Assembly (NCBI GenBank): GCA_937871505.1
Contig: CALMPF010000057.1
Span: forward strand, 1 to 64,000
Direction of reading: 5' to 3'
DNA: 64,000 nt
DNA from: an uncultured Planctomycetia bacterium
GTDB lineage: Bacteria; Planctomycetota; Phycisphaerae; Phycisphaerales; SM1A02
Within the stretch, counting starts at the first letter, position 1; each line of letters starts with the position of its first letter. Of the stretch, positions 17,594-28,691 are shown one piece after another. The position numbers and the translations under genes are program-made. Under the pieces are notes generated by a model, which saw only the letters and a list, made by a program, of their open reading frames with translations, ran no database searches and had not been told where the DNA came from.

Positions 17594-19557
17594 ACGAGCG
17601 CAGTCAGATCGAGGTCGGCACGTCCGACGGAACCGGCATCGGAGGCAGTGCGCGAGCGACCGGCGACGGCACACCGTCCCTGCTGCGGCGCTGGTGGCTG
17701 CCGGCGCTCGCTGCGCTGGTCGCCATCGGGCTCTCGGCGTGGTTCGGCGCCACCCGCGGCCTTCGCGGCGGCGCCGGCGGTGCCGAGGGCTTCGCGGCGC
17801 AGCTTGACATGCGACCGCTGGGCAACATCGCCGTCCATGGCGATGGGCGGCTGAGGAGCTACGACTCCTTCGCGAACACGCTCATGGCCTTCGTGAGCGG
17901 ACACCGCAGGATCGCGGGGCAGTCGCCGGGGTTCACCTACCTCGACATGATGCTGCGTCCGGAGGCCTACGAGGATGCCGACGTCATCTATGTGAAGAAC
18001 CGCCAGGTGCGGGCGCAGATCGCCGACGCCCTGCGCGCCGCGGCAGCGAGAGATCCCGCCGAGATGGCCGAGATCGACGTCCGGATGGACGCGTTCATGA
18101 ACTCCGGGCTGATCTCCGAGCGGCTCGTCCGCAGTCCGGTGCTGGTCCCGCTGATGGACACGCTCTCCGCGGACCTGATCAGGACGCAGAAGTCGGTCGA
18201 GGCGATCAACACCGCCATGGCGGTCAAGCGGCCGCAGCTCCTGCTCTCGCGGCTGCGGATCATTCCGCCGCCCGACGGCGATCCCGAGCGCCGCTGGCAT
18301 GGCATCGAGGAGGCGATTCCCGTCCGCGGGGCCGACGGGGCGCTTCAGATGCTCCCGATCGCCGGGATGGATGCGGCGACGCAGCGGACGATCGCGAGCC
18401 ACTGGACGGACCTCGTCAACGGCTGGCTGCGGCAGGACGCGCGCTCGGTCAACTCCGCGATGGCCGGTCTCGCCGCGCAGCTTCCGGCGGTGAACCCGGA
18501 GGTCTATCCGTCTCAGGGCCGGCTGGCCCTCGAGAGCTGGTACTTCGCCGTCGACAACATGAGCTGGGTCTGGCTGGTCTACATGGCCTGCGTGATCCCG
18601 CTGCTCATGTACGCCGCGTACCGCTGGCCGACGGCGCTGCGGCTCGGCCTCGCGCTCTTCGTCGCCGCGTTCATCCTTCAGACATCCGCCACGGGGATCC
18701 GCTGGTACATCTCCGGGCGCTGGCCGAACTCGAACATGTTCGAGGCGGTGACGACGGCCTCGTGGTTCGGGGCCTGCGCGGGCGTGCTGCTCGAGATCAT
18801 GCTGCGCAACAGCGCCATGCGCGGGCTCTTCGCGCTCGCGGCCGCGGTCTCATCGATGGTCGCGCTGATGGCGGCGCACTTCCTGCCCGCCTACCTGAAT
18901 CCGAACATCGCGAACATGATGCCGGTGCTGCACGACGTGTGGCTCTACATCCACACGAACGTCATCATCTTCGCGTATGTCCTGATCTTCATGGCCGCGG
19001 TTTCGGCGGCCCTCTACCTCGGGTGGCGGGTGCTCGGGGGTCCGCCCGACTACGCGCGGGTGGGCGGCGCGGGCTCGCTGATCGTGCCCGGGCGCTCGGC
19101 GCTCGCGCTGGATCGAGGGGTGGTCGCGATGTCCGGCGGGGCGGCCGTGCTCGGCGGTCCGCCGGGGATGGCGGGTCTGCCGGCGGACCCGTCGCCGGCT
19201 GCGGGTGTCTCGGCGGGGACCGCGGCGCTTCGCGCCGACCGTCGCGCCTCGCCGGGAGAGGTCTTCGACGGCGTGACCATGGTGCTCATGGAGTTCTCCT
19301 TCATCCTGCTCTGGGCGGGGATCGTGATGGGCGCCATCTGGGCCGATCACTCGTGGGGCCGCCCGTGGGGCTGGGACCCGAAGGAGGTCTTCGCGCTGAA
19401 CACCTTCCTCGTCTTCGCCCTGCTGATTCACGTCCGGCTGAAGGCGAAGGACAAGGGTCTCTGGACGGCGCTGCTCGCGATCCTCGGAGCGGGCGTGATG
19501 CTCTTCAACTGGATCGTGATCAACTTCGTCATCGCGGGGCTGCACTCCTACGCGTGA
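17590..19557 (+). CDS. ccsA: cytochrome c biogenesis protein CcsA/ResC
   Basis: 655 residues. The C-terminal half is a multi-helix membrane protein with the haem-handling WWD motif, WADHSWGRPWGWDPKEV, at about 584-600. An N-terminal membrane anchor (about 34-52) and a soluble domain of some 260 residues precede it, as in other planctomycete CcsA proteins. Between two of the helices (about 485-555) is a Gly/Ala/Pro-rich loop with no predicted fold. Conserved His residues near HDVWLYIHTNVIIF and LLIHVRLK fit axial haem ligands in this family. A strong GGAGGAG lies before the ATG, which overlaps the resB stop as ATGA. Confidence 0.92.
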   Translation: MNERSQIEVGTSDGTGIGGSARATGDGTPSLLRRWWLPALAALVAIGLSAWFGATRGLRGGAGGAEGFAAQLDMRPLGNIAVHGDGRLRSYDSFANTLMAFVSGHRRIAGQSPGFTYLDMMLRPEAYEDADVIYVKNRQVRAQIADALRAAAARDPAEMAEIDVRMDAFMNSGLISERLVRSPVLVPLMDTLSADLIRTQKSVEAINTAMAVKRPQLLLSRLRIIPPPDGDPERRWHGIEEAIPVRGADGALQMLPIAGMDAATQRTIASHWTDLVNGWLRQDARSVNSAMAGLAAQLPAVNPEVYPSQGRLALESWYFAVDNMSWVWLVYMACVIPLLMYAAYRWPTALRLGLALFVAAFILQTSATGIRWYISGRWPNSNMFEAVTTASWFGACAGVLLEIMLRNSAMRGLFALAAAVSSMVALMAAHFLPAYLNPNIANMMPVLHDVWLYIHTNVIIFAYVLIFMAAVSAALYLGWRVLGGPPDYARVGGAGSLIVPGRSALALDRGVVAMSGGAAVLGGPPGMAGLPADPSPAAGVSAGTAALRADRRASPGEVFDGVTMVLMEFSFILLWAGIVMGAIWADHSWGRPWGWDPKEVFALNTFLVFALLIHVRLKAKDKGLWTALLAILGAGVMLFNWIVINFVIAGLHSYA

Positions 19558-19848
19558 GCGGGCTTCGGGCGCCGACCGGGTGAATCCGGCGTCCGATCCG
19601 GAGCGGCGCGCAGGGGGAACGGACGGGCGGCCTCCGCTTCGCCGCGCCGAGGGCGGCGGTGGCGTGCGCGGCGGCGCCGGAGTTGCCCGACGCTTGGCCC
19701 GCGGCGGAAACCCGGTGCCTTGGGCGGTCGAGTCGGCGCGGGCGACCGGCGCCGAGCCCGGGGCGTCGGTGTCGCTGGCAGTGGGAACCCCTCCGCAGCC
19801 CGAGCGACTTTCGCCACAGGCTGCCAGGGCTGTACCCTCGCACTCGCC

Positions 19849-22800
19849 ATGACCGCGTCGCTTCCGAAGTCGATCGTCGACGCATTCAGCCAGTCAGTCC
19901 GCGACGACGCGCGCGACCGGGCCGTCGGCTCCGGACACAGGCTCTACGAGCTCGGAGGCCGGTCGCTGGCGATGCGCTGGAACGGAGAAGAGGGGGTCGC
20001 CACGCGACTGGACTTCGCCGCCGACGGGCGGACGATCCGCTGCTTCTGCACCTGCGGCGATGCATCGGGCCTCCGCCATCGCTGCGGCCATGTCTACATG
20101 CTGCTCCAGACGCTCCAGATCGCGCGCCCGAAGCTCCGCGGTGACGGGTATCGCATCGCCTCGAACGCGCATGCCCCGGTCGCGCTCTGCCGGCCTGCGG
20201 ACGATCAAGCCGTCGCCGAAGCGATTCTCGAGCTCACTCGGATCGTCCCGCACGCACTTGAGCTTCGGCTCGAGCTCCTCGAGCCGGGCGCGGCACCGAG
20301 CCCGACGCAGGACTTCATGGTCCTCCGGCGCGACGGCGGGCCGGGGGCGCGCGGCGCCGGCCCGGCGGCCCCGCGGCAGCCGACATACCTCGACCGGCTC
20401 GACGCGGAGTGGCAGACCGCGCTGCGGCACGTCGAGTCGGTGCCGTCGCGGAAGCGATCGCAGACGCGCCAGAGGGAGCTGGTCTATCGCCTTCATGGCG
20501 CGGGCGACGACGACGTCTTCGACCGCGACCTGCTGGTCGAGCTCGTCGTTGCCTCCGAGGCGGCGACGACGGACGACGCGGGAAGGCGGATCCTGTCGCC
20601 GGGACCGGTGCGCGCCAGTCTCTCGGGGAGCGCCCGCACCGGCCTCGGCGCCGAGGACCGCGAGATCGTCATGATGATCGTCGGCGCGACGGAGCGTGGA
20701 TGGGACGATCGAGGCGTCTGCTCCATTCCGCGCGAGGATGCGAGGTTCGTGGCGACGCGGCTCGTGAAGACCGGACGAGCCGTGGTCGCGGATTCGACGC
20801 TGTGGCGGGGCGGCAGGCACTGGCTGCTCCCGGCGATTCGGGAGATTCCCGGCGCCACCAGCCCGGTCGTCGCCGCGTCGTTCGACGACGGCGGCCCATG
20901 GCGCTTCGTGCTCGAGCTCGCCGTCGATCCGAACCGCCCGAAGGAGCTCCTGCGACTGGCGCCGCGGCTCGCCCGAGCGGGAGTCGTCCGTTCGCTCTCG
21001 GGGGCGGAGCTGGTGCTCGACGACCTCGTGCTCTGGCGCTGCGGGATGGTGGAGGTCGATGCCGGATCGGGCTCCGCCTGGCGCGATCTCGGCGACCAGG
21101 GCGTTCCCATTCCGCGCCGATCGACGGCGCGGTTCGTCGAGGCGCTCGCGCGTCGGACGGACCTGCCCGAGATCCTCGTGGCGGATGAGGTCGCGGGCTC
21201 CGTCGGACTGGTCGCCGCCGCCGCGGAACGACGGCATCTCCACGTCGCTCCCCACCCGACGAAGCCGCGCGTGGTCCGGGCGACGGCGTCGCTGCGATCG
21301 ACGGGGGCGGGCGCCCCGACGCTGCCTGTCGGAGGCTCGGCGAGGGTCGCCATCGGCGTGCTGCCACCGACGCTTCTCCGCCGCGATGACGCCCTCGATG
21401 CCCAGGCGCTGGGCGAGCTTGCCGAGGCCGGGTTCACGCGCACCGCGGCCTTGCCGGAGGGCGAGCATCGCCTCGCGAAGCGCGACTTCACCCGCGCCCT
21501 CGCGGCGCTCGCGGCCCGCGGGTGGACGATCGAAGGCGAGGCCGGCCTGCTGCGCGTGCCCGGCGCGCTGCGCTCCTCCGTGCGGAGCGGGATCGACTGG
21601 TTCGATCTCGAGGGCGAGGTCGACTTCGGCGGCGCCGCCGTCTCGCTGGCCACGGTGCTGGAGTCGATCCGGGAGCGGCGTTCCGTCGTTCCCATCGGCG
21701 ACGGCACGTTCGGCATCCTCCCGGACGAGTGGCTCTCGCGCTTCGGGCTGCTCGCCCGCGGGGGCGTCACCGACGGCGCCGCAACGCGCTTTCGACCGGC
21801 GGCGCTGCTTCTCGTCGAGGCCGCGCTCGGTGCCGAGGCCGTCGACCGCGACGAGGCGACCGCGAGGATCCGCGCCGGACTGCGGAGCTTCGAGGGCGTC
21901 GAGCCGCGCGATCCTCAGGAGTCCTTCGTCGGCGAGCTGAGGCCATACCAGCGGGAAGGCCTGGGCTGGCTCACGGCGCTGCGCGGCTTCGGCCTCGGCG
22001 GCTGCCTCGCCGACGACATGGGACTCGGCAAGACGATCCAGGTCCTCGCGCTGCTCGATGCGCGGCGCGCCGAGCGGGAGCAGGCTGGAGCCGGCGCCGA
22101 AGGCCCGCGCGCTTCCGTGGTGGTCGCGCCGCGATCGCTGGTGCACAACTGGCTCCGCGAGGCGGAGCGGTTCGTTCCCCAGCTCCGCGTGGTCGACGCA
22201 TCAGGCACCGAGCGCTCGTTCGAGCGCGAGCGGCTCGACGAGTGCGATGTCGTCGTGACCACCTACGGCGTGATGCGCAGCGAGATCGCGGCCATGCGCG
22301 AGGCGGAGTTCGACTACGTCGTCCTCGATGAGGCGCAGGCGATCAAGAACGCGGCCTCCCAGACCGCGCGGGCGGCGAAGCTGCTGCGCAGCCGGCATCG
22401 GCTGGCGCTCTCGGGAACGCCGGTGGAGAACCACCTCGGCGAACTCTGGTCGCTGGTGGAGTTTCTCAACCCTGCCCTCTTCGCGGCGGGAGGGCCGACC
22501 GGGAGAGGCGACGGTGAACCCGGCGCCATCAGAACGGGCGATCTCGCCGATCCAGCGCTCGCGGCCGCCGCGGCGAGGGTCGTTCGTCCGTTCCTGCTCC
22601 GACGGACCAAGGCCCAGGTCGCGCCGCAGCTTCCGGATCGCATCGAGAAGACGCTCCTCTGCCGTCTCGAGGGGGCCCAGCGCACGCTCTACGCGCGCCT
22701 CCGCGACGAGGTGCGCGGGAGCGTCCTCGGGACCATCGACCGCGTCGGCGTTCGCCGCTCGGGGATCGCGGTGCTCGAGGGACTGCTCCGGCTGCGGCAG

Positions 22801-23355
22801 GCCGCGTGTCACCCGGGGCTGATCGATCCATCCAAGTCGGAGGAGCCGGCGGCCAAGCTCGAGTCGCTCCTGCCCACCCTCGAGGAGCTCGCCCAGGAAG
22901 GGCACAAGACGCTCGTCTTCTCGCAGTTCACGTCCCTGCTCGACCTCGTGGAACCGCGCCTCGAGCGTGCAGGACTGCGTTTCGAGCGCCTCGATGGATC
23001 GACGCGCGACCGCGAGGCGCGCGTGAACCGGTTCATCGCCGACCCGGAGTGCCCGGTCTTCCTCATCAGTCTCAAGGCAGGCGGGCTCGGCCTCAACCTG
23101 ACGGCGGCCGATCACGTCGTCCTGCTCGACCCCTGGTGGAACCCTGCGGTCGAGGCGCAGGCGATCGACCGGGCGCACCGCATCGGACAGCATCGGACCG
23201 TCGTGGCGACGCGGCTCATCGCCGAAGAGACGGTGGAGCAGAGGATCCTCGAGCTTCAGGCGCGCAAGCGCGAGATCGCCGACGCGATCGTCGGCGAGGC
23301 GCGCGGCCCGCTCGCCTCGATGACGCGCGAGGACATCGAGGAGCTGCTCCGCTAG
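19849..23355 (+). CDS. SWIM zinc-finger SNF2-family helicase
   Basis: 1168 residues from the ATG at 19849. A SWIM zinc finger at about 65-82 (CFCTCGDASGLRHRCGH, pattern CxC...HxCxH) is followed by a long uncharacterised middle and a full SNF2 ATPase. Motifs: GGCLADDMGLGKTIQ (Walker A, about 718-732), LDEAQAIKN (about 825), LSGTPVENHLGELWS (about 854), then helicase-C motifs RLDGSTRDREARV (about 1046), SLKAGGLGLNLTAADHVVLL (about 1073) and DRAHRIGQ (about 1107). Such ATPases move along or remodel protein-DNA complexes; many bacterial ones act in repair or defence, but this one has no partner gene. Its TAG stop is made by the first bases of the inverted-repeat element at 23354. Confidence 0.92.
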   Translation: MTASLPKSIVDAFSQSVRDDARDRAVGSGHRLYELGGRSLAMRWNGEEGVATRLDFAADGRTIRCFCTCGDASGLRHRCGHVYMLLQTLQIARPKLRGDGYRIASNAHAPVALCRPADDQAVAEAILELTRIVPHALELRLELLEPGAAPSPTQDFMVLRRDGGPGARGAGPAAPRQPTYLDRLDAEWQTALRHVESVPSRKRSQTRQRELVYRLHGAGDDDVFDRDLLVELVVASEAATTDDAGRRILSPGPVRASLSGSARTGLGAEDREIVMMIVGATERGWDDRGVCSIPREDARFVATRLVKTGRAVVADSTLWRGGRHWLLPAIREIPGATSPVVAASFDDGGPWRFVLELAVDPNRPKELLRLAPRLARAGVVRSLSGAELVLDDLVLWRCGMVEVDAGSGSAWRDLGDQGVPIPRRSTARFVEALARRTDLPEILVADEVAGSVGLVAAAAERRHLHVAPHPTKPRVVRATASLRSTGAGAPTLPVGGSARVAIGVLPPTLLRRDDALDAQALGELAEAGFTRTAALPEGEHRLAKRDFTRALAALAARGWTIEGEAGLLRVPGALRSSVRSGIDWFDLEGEVDFGGAAVSLATVLESIRERRSVVPIGDGTFGILPDEWLSRFGLLARGGVTDGAATRFRPAALLLVEAALGAEAVDRDEATARIRAGLRSFEGVEPRDPQESFVGELRPYQREGLGWLTALRGFGLGGCLADDMGLGKTIQVLALLDARRAEREQAGAGAEGPRASVVVAPRSLVHNWLREAERFVPQLRVVDASGTERSFERERLDECDVVVTTYGVMRSEIAAMREAEFDYVVLDEAQAIKNAASQTARAAKLLRSRHRLALSGTPVENHLGELWSLVEFLNPALFAAGGPTGRGDGEPGAIRTGDLADPALAAAAARVVRPFLLRRTKAQVAPQLPDRIEKTLLCRLEGAQRTLYARLRDEVRGSVLGTIDRVGVRRSGIAVLEGLLRLRQAACHPGLIDPSKSEEPAAKLESLLPTLEELAQEGHKTLVFSQFTSLLDLVEPRLERAGLRFERLDGSTRDREARVNRFIADPECPVFLISLKAGGLGLNLTAADHVVLLDPWWNPAVEAQAIDRAHRIGQHRTVVATRLIAEETVEQRILELQARKREIADAIVGEARGPLASMTREDIEELLR

Positions 23356-23562
23356 CACTCCAGCGCCCCTTGGGTCCGTCGCGAGGCGGTCGGAAGCGGA
23401 TGTTCTGCAAGGAGAAGCGAAGCAGATGGGGCGCCGGTGGCCCCGCTGCGGGCCATCAAGCACCCATCGATGCAACGAGCTGCGAGCTTCAACGCAGCAG
23501 AACGCCGCTTCCGGACGCCGCAGCAGGACGCCGCAGCAGGAGACAGGGGGCGCTGGAGTGCT
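23354..23562 (+). mobile_element. MITE-like element, copy 2
   Basis: 209 bp with terminal inverted repeats AGCACTCCAGCGCCCCTTG and the near-complement ending GCGCTGGAGTGCT. It is the inverted counterpart of 7100-7282. Relative to that copy it carries an extra stretch CATCGATGCAACGAGCTG and a tandem duplication of ACGCCGCAGCAGG. The match to copy 1 continues four bases past the right end (CGCA). The left end begins inside the stop codon of the SNF2 gene, and the right end abuts a decayed transposase, so the element either landed in that transposase or formed its edge. Confidence 0.8.
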
Positions 23563-23926
23563 CGCAGATTGTGGCGGATGCGAAGGCGCTGGTCCGCAGC
23601 GTGAAGGAGGCGACCGCCAGCACGGGCGTCGCACCCCGCGCCGTGCTGGCCGACGCCGGATTCGCGTCGGAGGCGAACTTCGTGGCGATGGAGCAGGTGG
23701 GCGTGCGGGCGCATGGCTCGCTGCGCCGCGAGGGCAAGCCGGCAAAGAGTGCAGCGCCGAAGCGAATGCGGCGTCGCTTGACGGCCCGAGCGGGCCGAAA
23801 GTAGCATGCCCGCCGCGCGCATCTGGTCGAGCCTGCGATCGGGTGGCTGAAGATGGTGGTGGGATTCAGGCAGTTCAGCCTGCGGGGTGCAGCGAAGGTC
23901 GCAGGGGAGTTCACACCGGCGTGCAT
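23563..23926 (+). pseudogene. C-terminal remnant of an IS1182-like DDE transposase
   Basis: Only the last third of a transposase remains. It reads QIVADAKALVRSVKEATAS, then RAVLADAGFASEANFVAM, which holds a catalytic-type Asp, then KSAAPKRMRRRL and ARAGRK. An in-frame TAG at 23802-23804 follows. The same frame then continues HLVEPAIGWLKMVVGF and RQFSLRGAAKVAGEF, which includes the catalytic-type Glu. The TAG is probably a point mutation of a Tyr codon. The N-terminal part, including the first Asp, is missing; the inverted-repeat element stands in its place. The family name is from memory of the EPAIGWLK...FSLRG signature. Confidence 0.8.
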
Positions 23927-24029
23927 GCCGGACGCCCACTCTGACGTCGGGGGGCTCGGTGACGCAGCCTCCTGGCGCGCCCCGATCGACGGTCGCCGGA
24001 GCCCGTTCGAGGTTCTTCGGAGAGAGTCC

Positions 24030-24953
24030 ATGCATCCCCCACGAAGCGAGTCAACCCAGACGCTCGCGGTCCCGGACGCGCGCGACCCCGGACGGCAGCT
24101 TGCCTATCTCGAGGTCGGCGACCCGAACGGCGCGTTGGTCATCCACAACCACGGCGGGCCGAGCAGCAGGCTCGAGGCGCGCCTCTTTGCCGAGACGGCA
24201 TCGCGACACCGCCTGCGGTTCGTCTGCGTCGATCGTCCGGGCATCGGGCAGTCGAGCCCGCAGAGTGCGCGCAGCTACTCCGGCTGGGCCGAGGACCTCA
24301 CGGCGATCGCCGACGCGCTGGGCCATCGCGAGTTCGGCGTGACGGGCTGGTCGGAGGGGGGCCCGTGGGCGCTCGCGGCCGCGGCGTTCATCGATCCGGC
24401 TCGACTGCGCCATGTCTCGAGCATCGCGGGCGGGAGCTACGGGGCGTTCGGCGACGACTGGGCGAAGGAGCACCTCTCGGCGGCGGACGCGCTGGGCGGG
24501 CTTCTCGCCCTGCACTTCGAGCCGGGGTTCCGGCTCATGTACGGCGCCCTCGGCGTGGCCGCCGAGCACTTCGGACCGAGCTACATCAGGCAGATCGCGA
24601 AGGCCGTCAACGGCTACGACCGCCAGATCATCGCGCGGCCGGAGTTCGAGGCCGCCTTCCTCGCCGCGAGCGCGGAGTGCTTCGCGCGCGGGAGCGAAGG
24701 GCTCGTCCGCGACAGCGAACTGCTCTATCGAAGCTGGGCGTTCGACGTGAGGAAGATCGAGCGGCGCGTTCACTTCTGGCAGGGACTTGACGACCGCCTC
24801 GTGCCGGACGCCATCAACCGGAAGGTCGCCGACGCGACGCCCGGCGCGGTCTGGCACCCGGTGCCGGAAGCGGGTCACTTCGTGGCCATCGGCGCGGCCG
24901 ACGAGATCCTCGCCATCGCGGCGGAGGAGCTGGGATCGAGCCGAGCGGCGTGA
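24030..24953 (+). CDS. alpha/beta hydrolase
   Basis: 307 residues. The fold is shown by HNHGGPSSR (oxyanion region), CVDRPGIGQSS and the nucleophile elbow GWSEGGPWALAA with Ser at about 108. The acid is probably an Asp in FWQGLDDRLVP (about 253-254) and the base is His in PEAGHFVA (about 281), so the catalytic triad is complete. The N-terminus LAYLEVGDPNG is typical of the proline-iminopeptidase/lipase-like branch. Substrate unknown. GGAGAG lies just before the ATG, which fixes the start; the frame is open upstream through the transposase remnant, but that part is not part of this protein. Confidence 0.88.
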   Translation: MHPPRSESTQTLAVPDARDPGRQLAYLEVGDPNGALVIHNHGGPSSRLEARLFAETASRHRLRFVCVDRPGIGQSSPQSARSYSGWAEDLTAIADALGHREFGVTGWSEGGPWALAAAAFIDPARLRHVSSIAGGSYGAFGDDWAKEHLSAADALGGLLALHFEPGFRLMYGALGVAAEHFGPSYIRQIAKAVNGYDRQIIARPEFEAAFLAASAECFARGSEGLVRDSELLYRSWAFDVRKIERRVHFWQGLDDRLVPDAINRKVADATPGAVWHPVPEAGHFVAIGAADEILAIAAEELGSSRAA

Positions 24954-25178
24954 CGACGATTCGCTCGGGACCGGGCCCGGACCGGATCAGCCGCAGGCCA
25001 GACGCAGGCCAAACGCAGGCCAGATGGGGCTCAGAATCGATCGGATCGACGTGCGCCCGCCGGCGGATCGACGCCCCTCCCGCGCTGCGCTTCCCGCGCG
25101 GCGCTTCCCGTGCTGGTTGTCCAGCGCGGCTCGTCGAGGACGGCGATCGGCGCGCCGCGCGAGCGCGCGGGCGACCGC

Positions 25179-27684
<2,506 letters not shown>

Positions 27685-28058
27685 CGCGTGCGCGGAGGGT
27701 AGGTGACGCGGCCTCTTCCGCCACGGGACAGGGAACACGCGGGAACGCCCGGGGACGCCCGGGGGAGCCTGCGGCGCGGGCATCTGAGGGACGGCGCGGG
27801 AGCACCCGGGGAGGCCCCGGGGGCCCGGGAGCGCCCGGGGGAGCCCGCCGCGCGCCGCCAGATCAGGCCACCACGCTGCACAGCGGCATCGAACCGTCAC
27901 GGAAGGCCAGTTTCGCGCCCCGCGCAGCGGCGGGTGCGCTGCGCGGGAGCGCGACGTCGACCCATCCGGTCCTTCGCCTCGCCGGGCGGGCGGCGGCCGA
28001 TCGGCGCACACGCCGGACCGTCCGTCGCTCAGTTCGGCGGGCGCGCGGCCGGATCGGG
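27685..28058. other. GC-rich non-coding stretch with short repeats
   Basis: 374 bp between two minus-strand genes. Around 27745-27845 there are several variants of CGCCCGGGGGAGCC and GAGGCCCCGGGGGCCCGGG, which could form stable but irregular stems. No T-run follows them. No gene is seen. Confidence 0.5.
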
Positions 28059-28607
28059 TCACCAGAGCGTCTGAAGCCTGAGGAACGCGGGGACGGCGAG
28101 GAGCGTTCCGCCGCCGAGACCGCCCGCCAGCAGTCCGTACGCGATGCCGGTCGTGTCGGCCCTCTCGGCGGCCAGCGCCACACCGAAGCCGATCGCCAGG
28201 ATCGCGGCGATGCTGAACAGGATCCCGACCAGGATGGTGATGCCTCCCGAGTCTCCTGGAATGGCGCCGTCTGCCCCGCCCTCATCGGCGACACGACCGC
28301 GGGCGATCGTGCGGGCCCGGCCCATCGGAATGAAGGAGAGCCCGAAGGCGAGCGTCGCAGCCGCCGCGGCCACGCTGGCCAGCAGCACCGTCGAGGTCGT
28401 CGCGTCCGAGCGCCACATCACCGCGACCAACGGCGTTGCGATCAGGCTGGGAGCGATGCAGGGTGCCCATCGGGCTCCCCGAAGGAGGCGCTGCGCTTCG
28501 GCGGCCGCAGCTCCTGCAACGCTGCCTTGGCGGTTGCCTGGGGCAACCGCGGCCTCGCTGAGCGTGCGGTCGGCAGTGAACTCGTCTTCACGAGCGTGTT
28601 GTTGCAC
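28059..28607 (-). CDS. small multi-pass membrane protein of unknown function
   Basis: 182 residues starting at a GTG (28607) with AAGGGAG about ten bases upstream. After a soluble N-terminus come four hydrophobic segments: CIAPSLIATPLVAVMW, STVLLASVAAAAATLAFGLS, ITILVGILFSIAAILAIGFG and GIAYGLLAGGLGGGTLLA. Short charged loops separate the pairs (RARTIARGR). No family is recognised. Confidence 0.7.
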   Translation of the reverse strand: MQQHAREDEFTADRTLSEAAVAPGNRQGSVAGAAAAEAQRLLRGARWAPCIAPSLIATPLVAVMWRSDATTSTVLLASVAAAAATLAFGLSFIPMGRARTIARGRVADEGGADGAIPGDSGGITILVGILFSIAAILAIGFGVALAAERADTTGIAYGLLAGGLGGGTLLAVPAFLRLQTLW

Positions 28608-28691
28608 CGGTCTGGCTCCCTTGCGCTGCGGTGTTGAGAGAATGACGCGTCGCTCCGTCGACGGGGACGGTGCACGCCACTGGCTGTCGTG

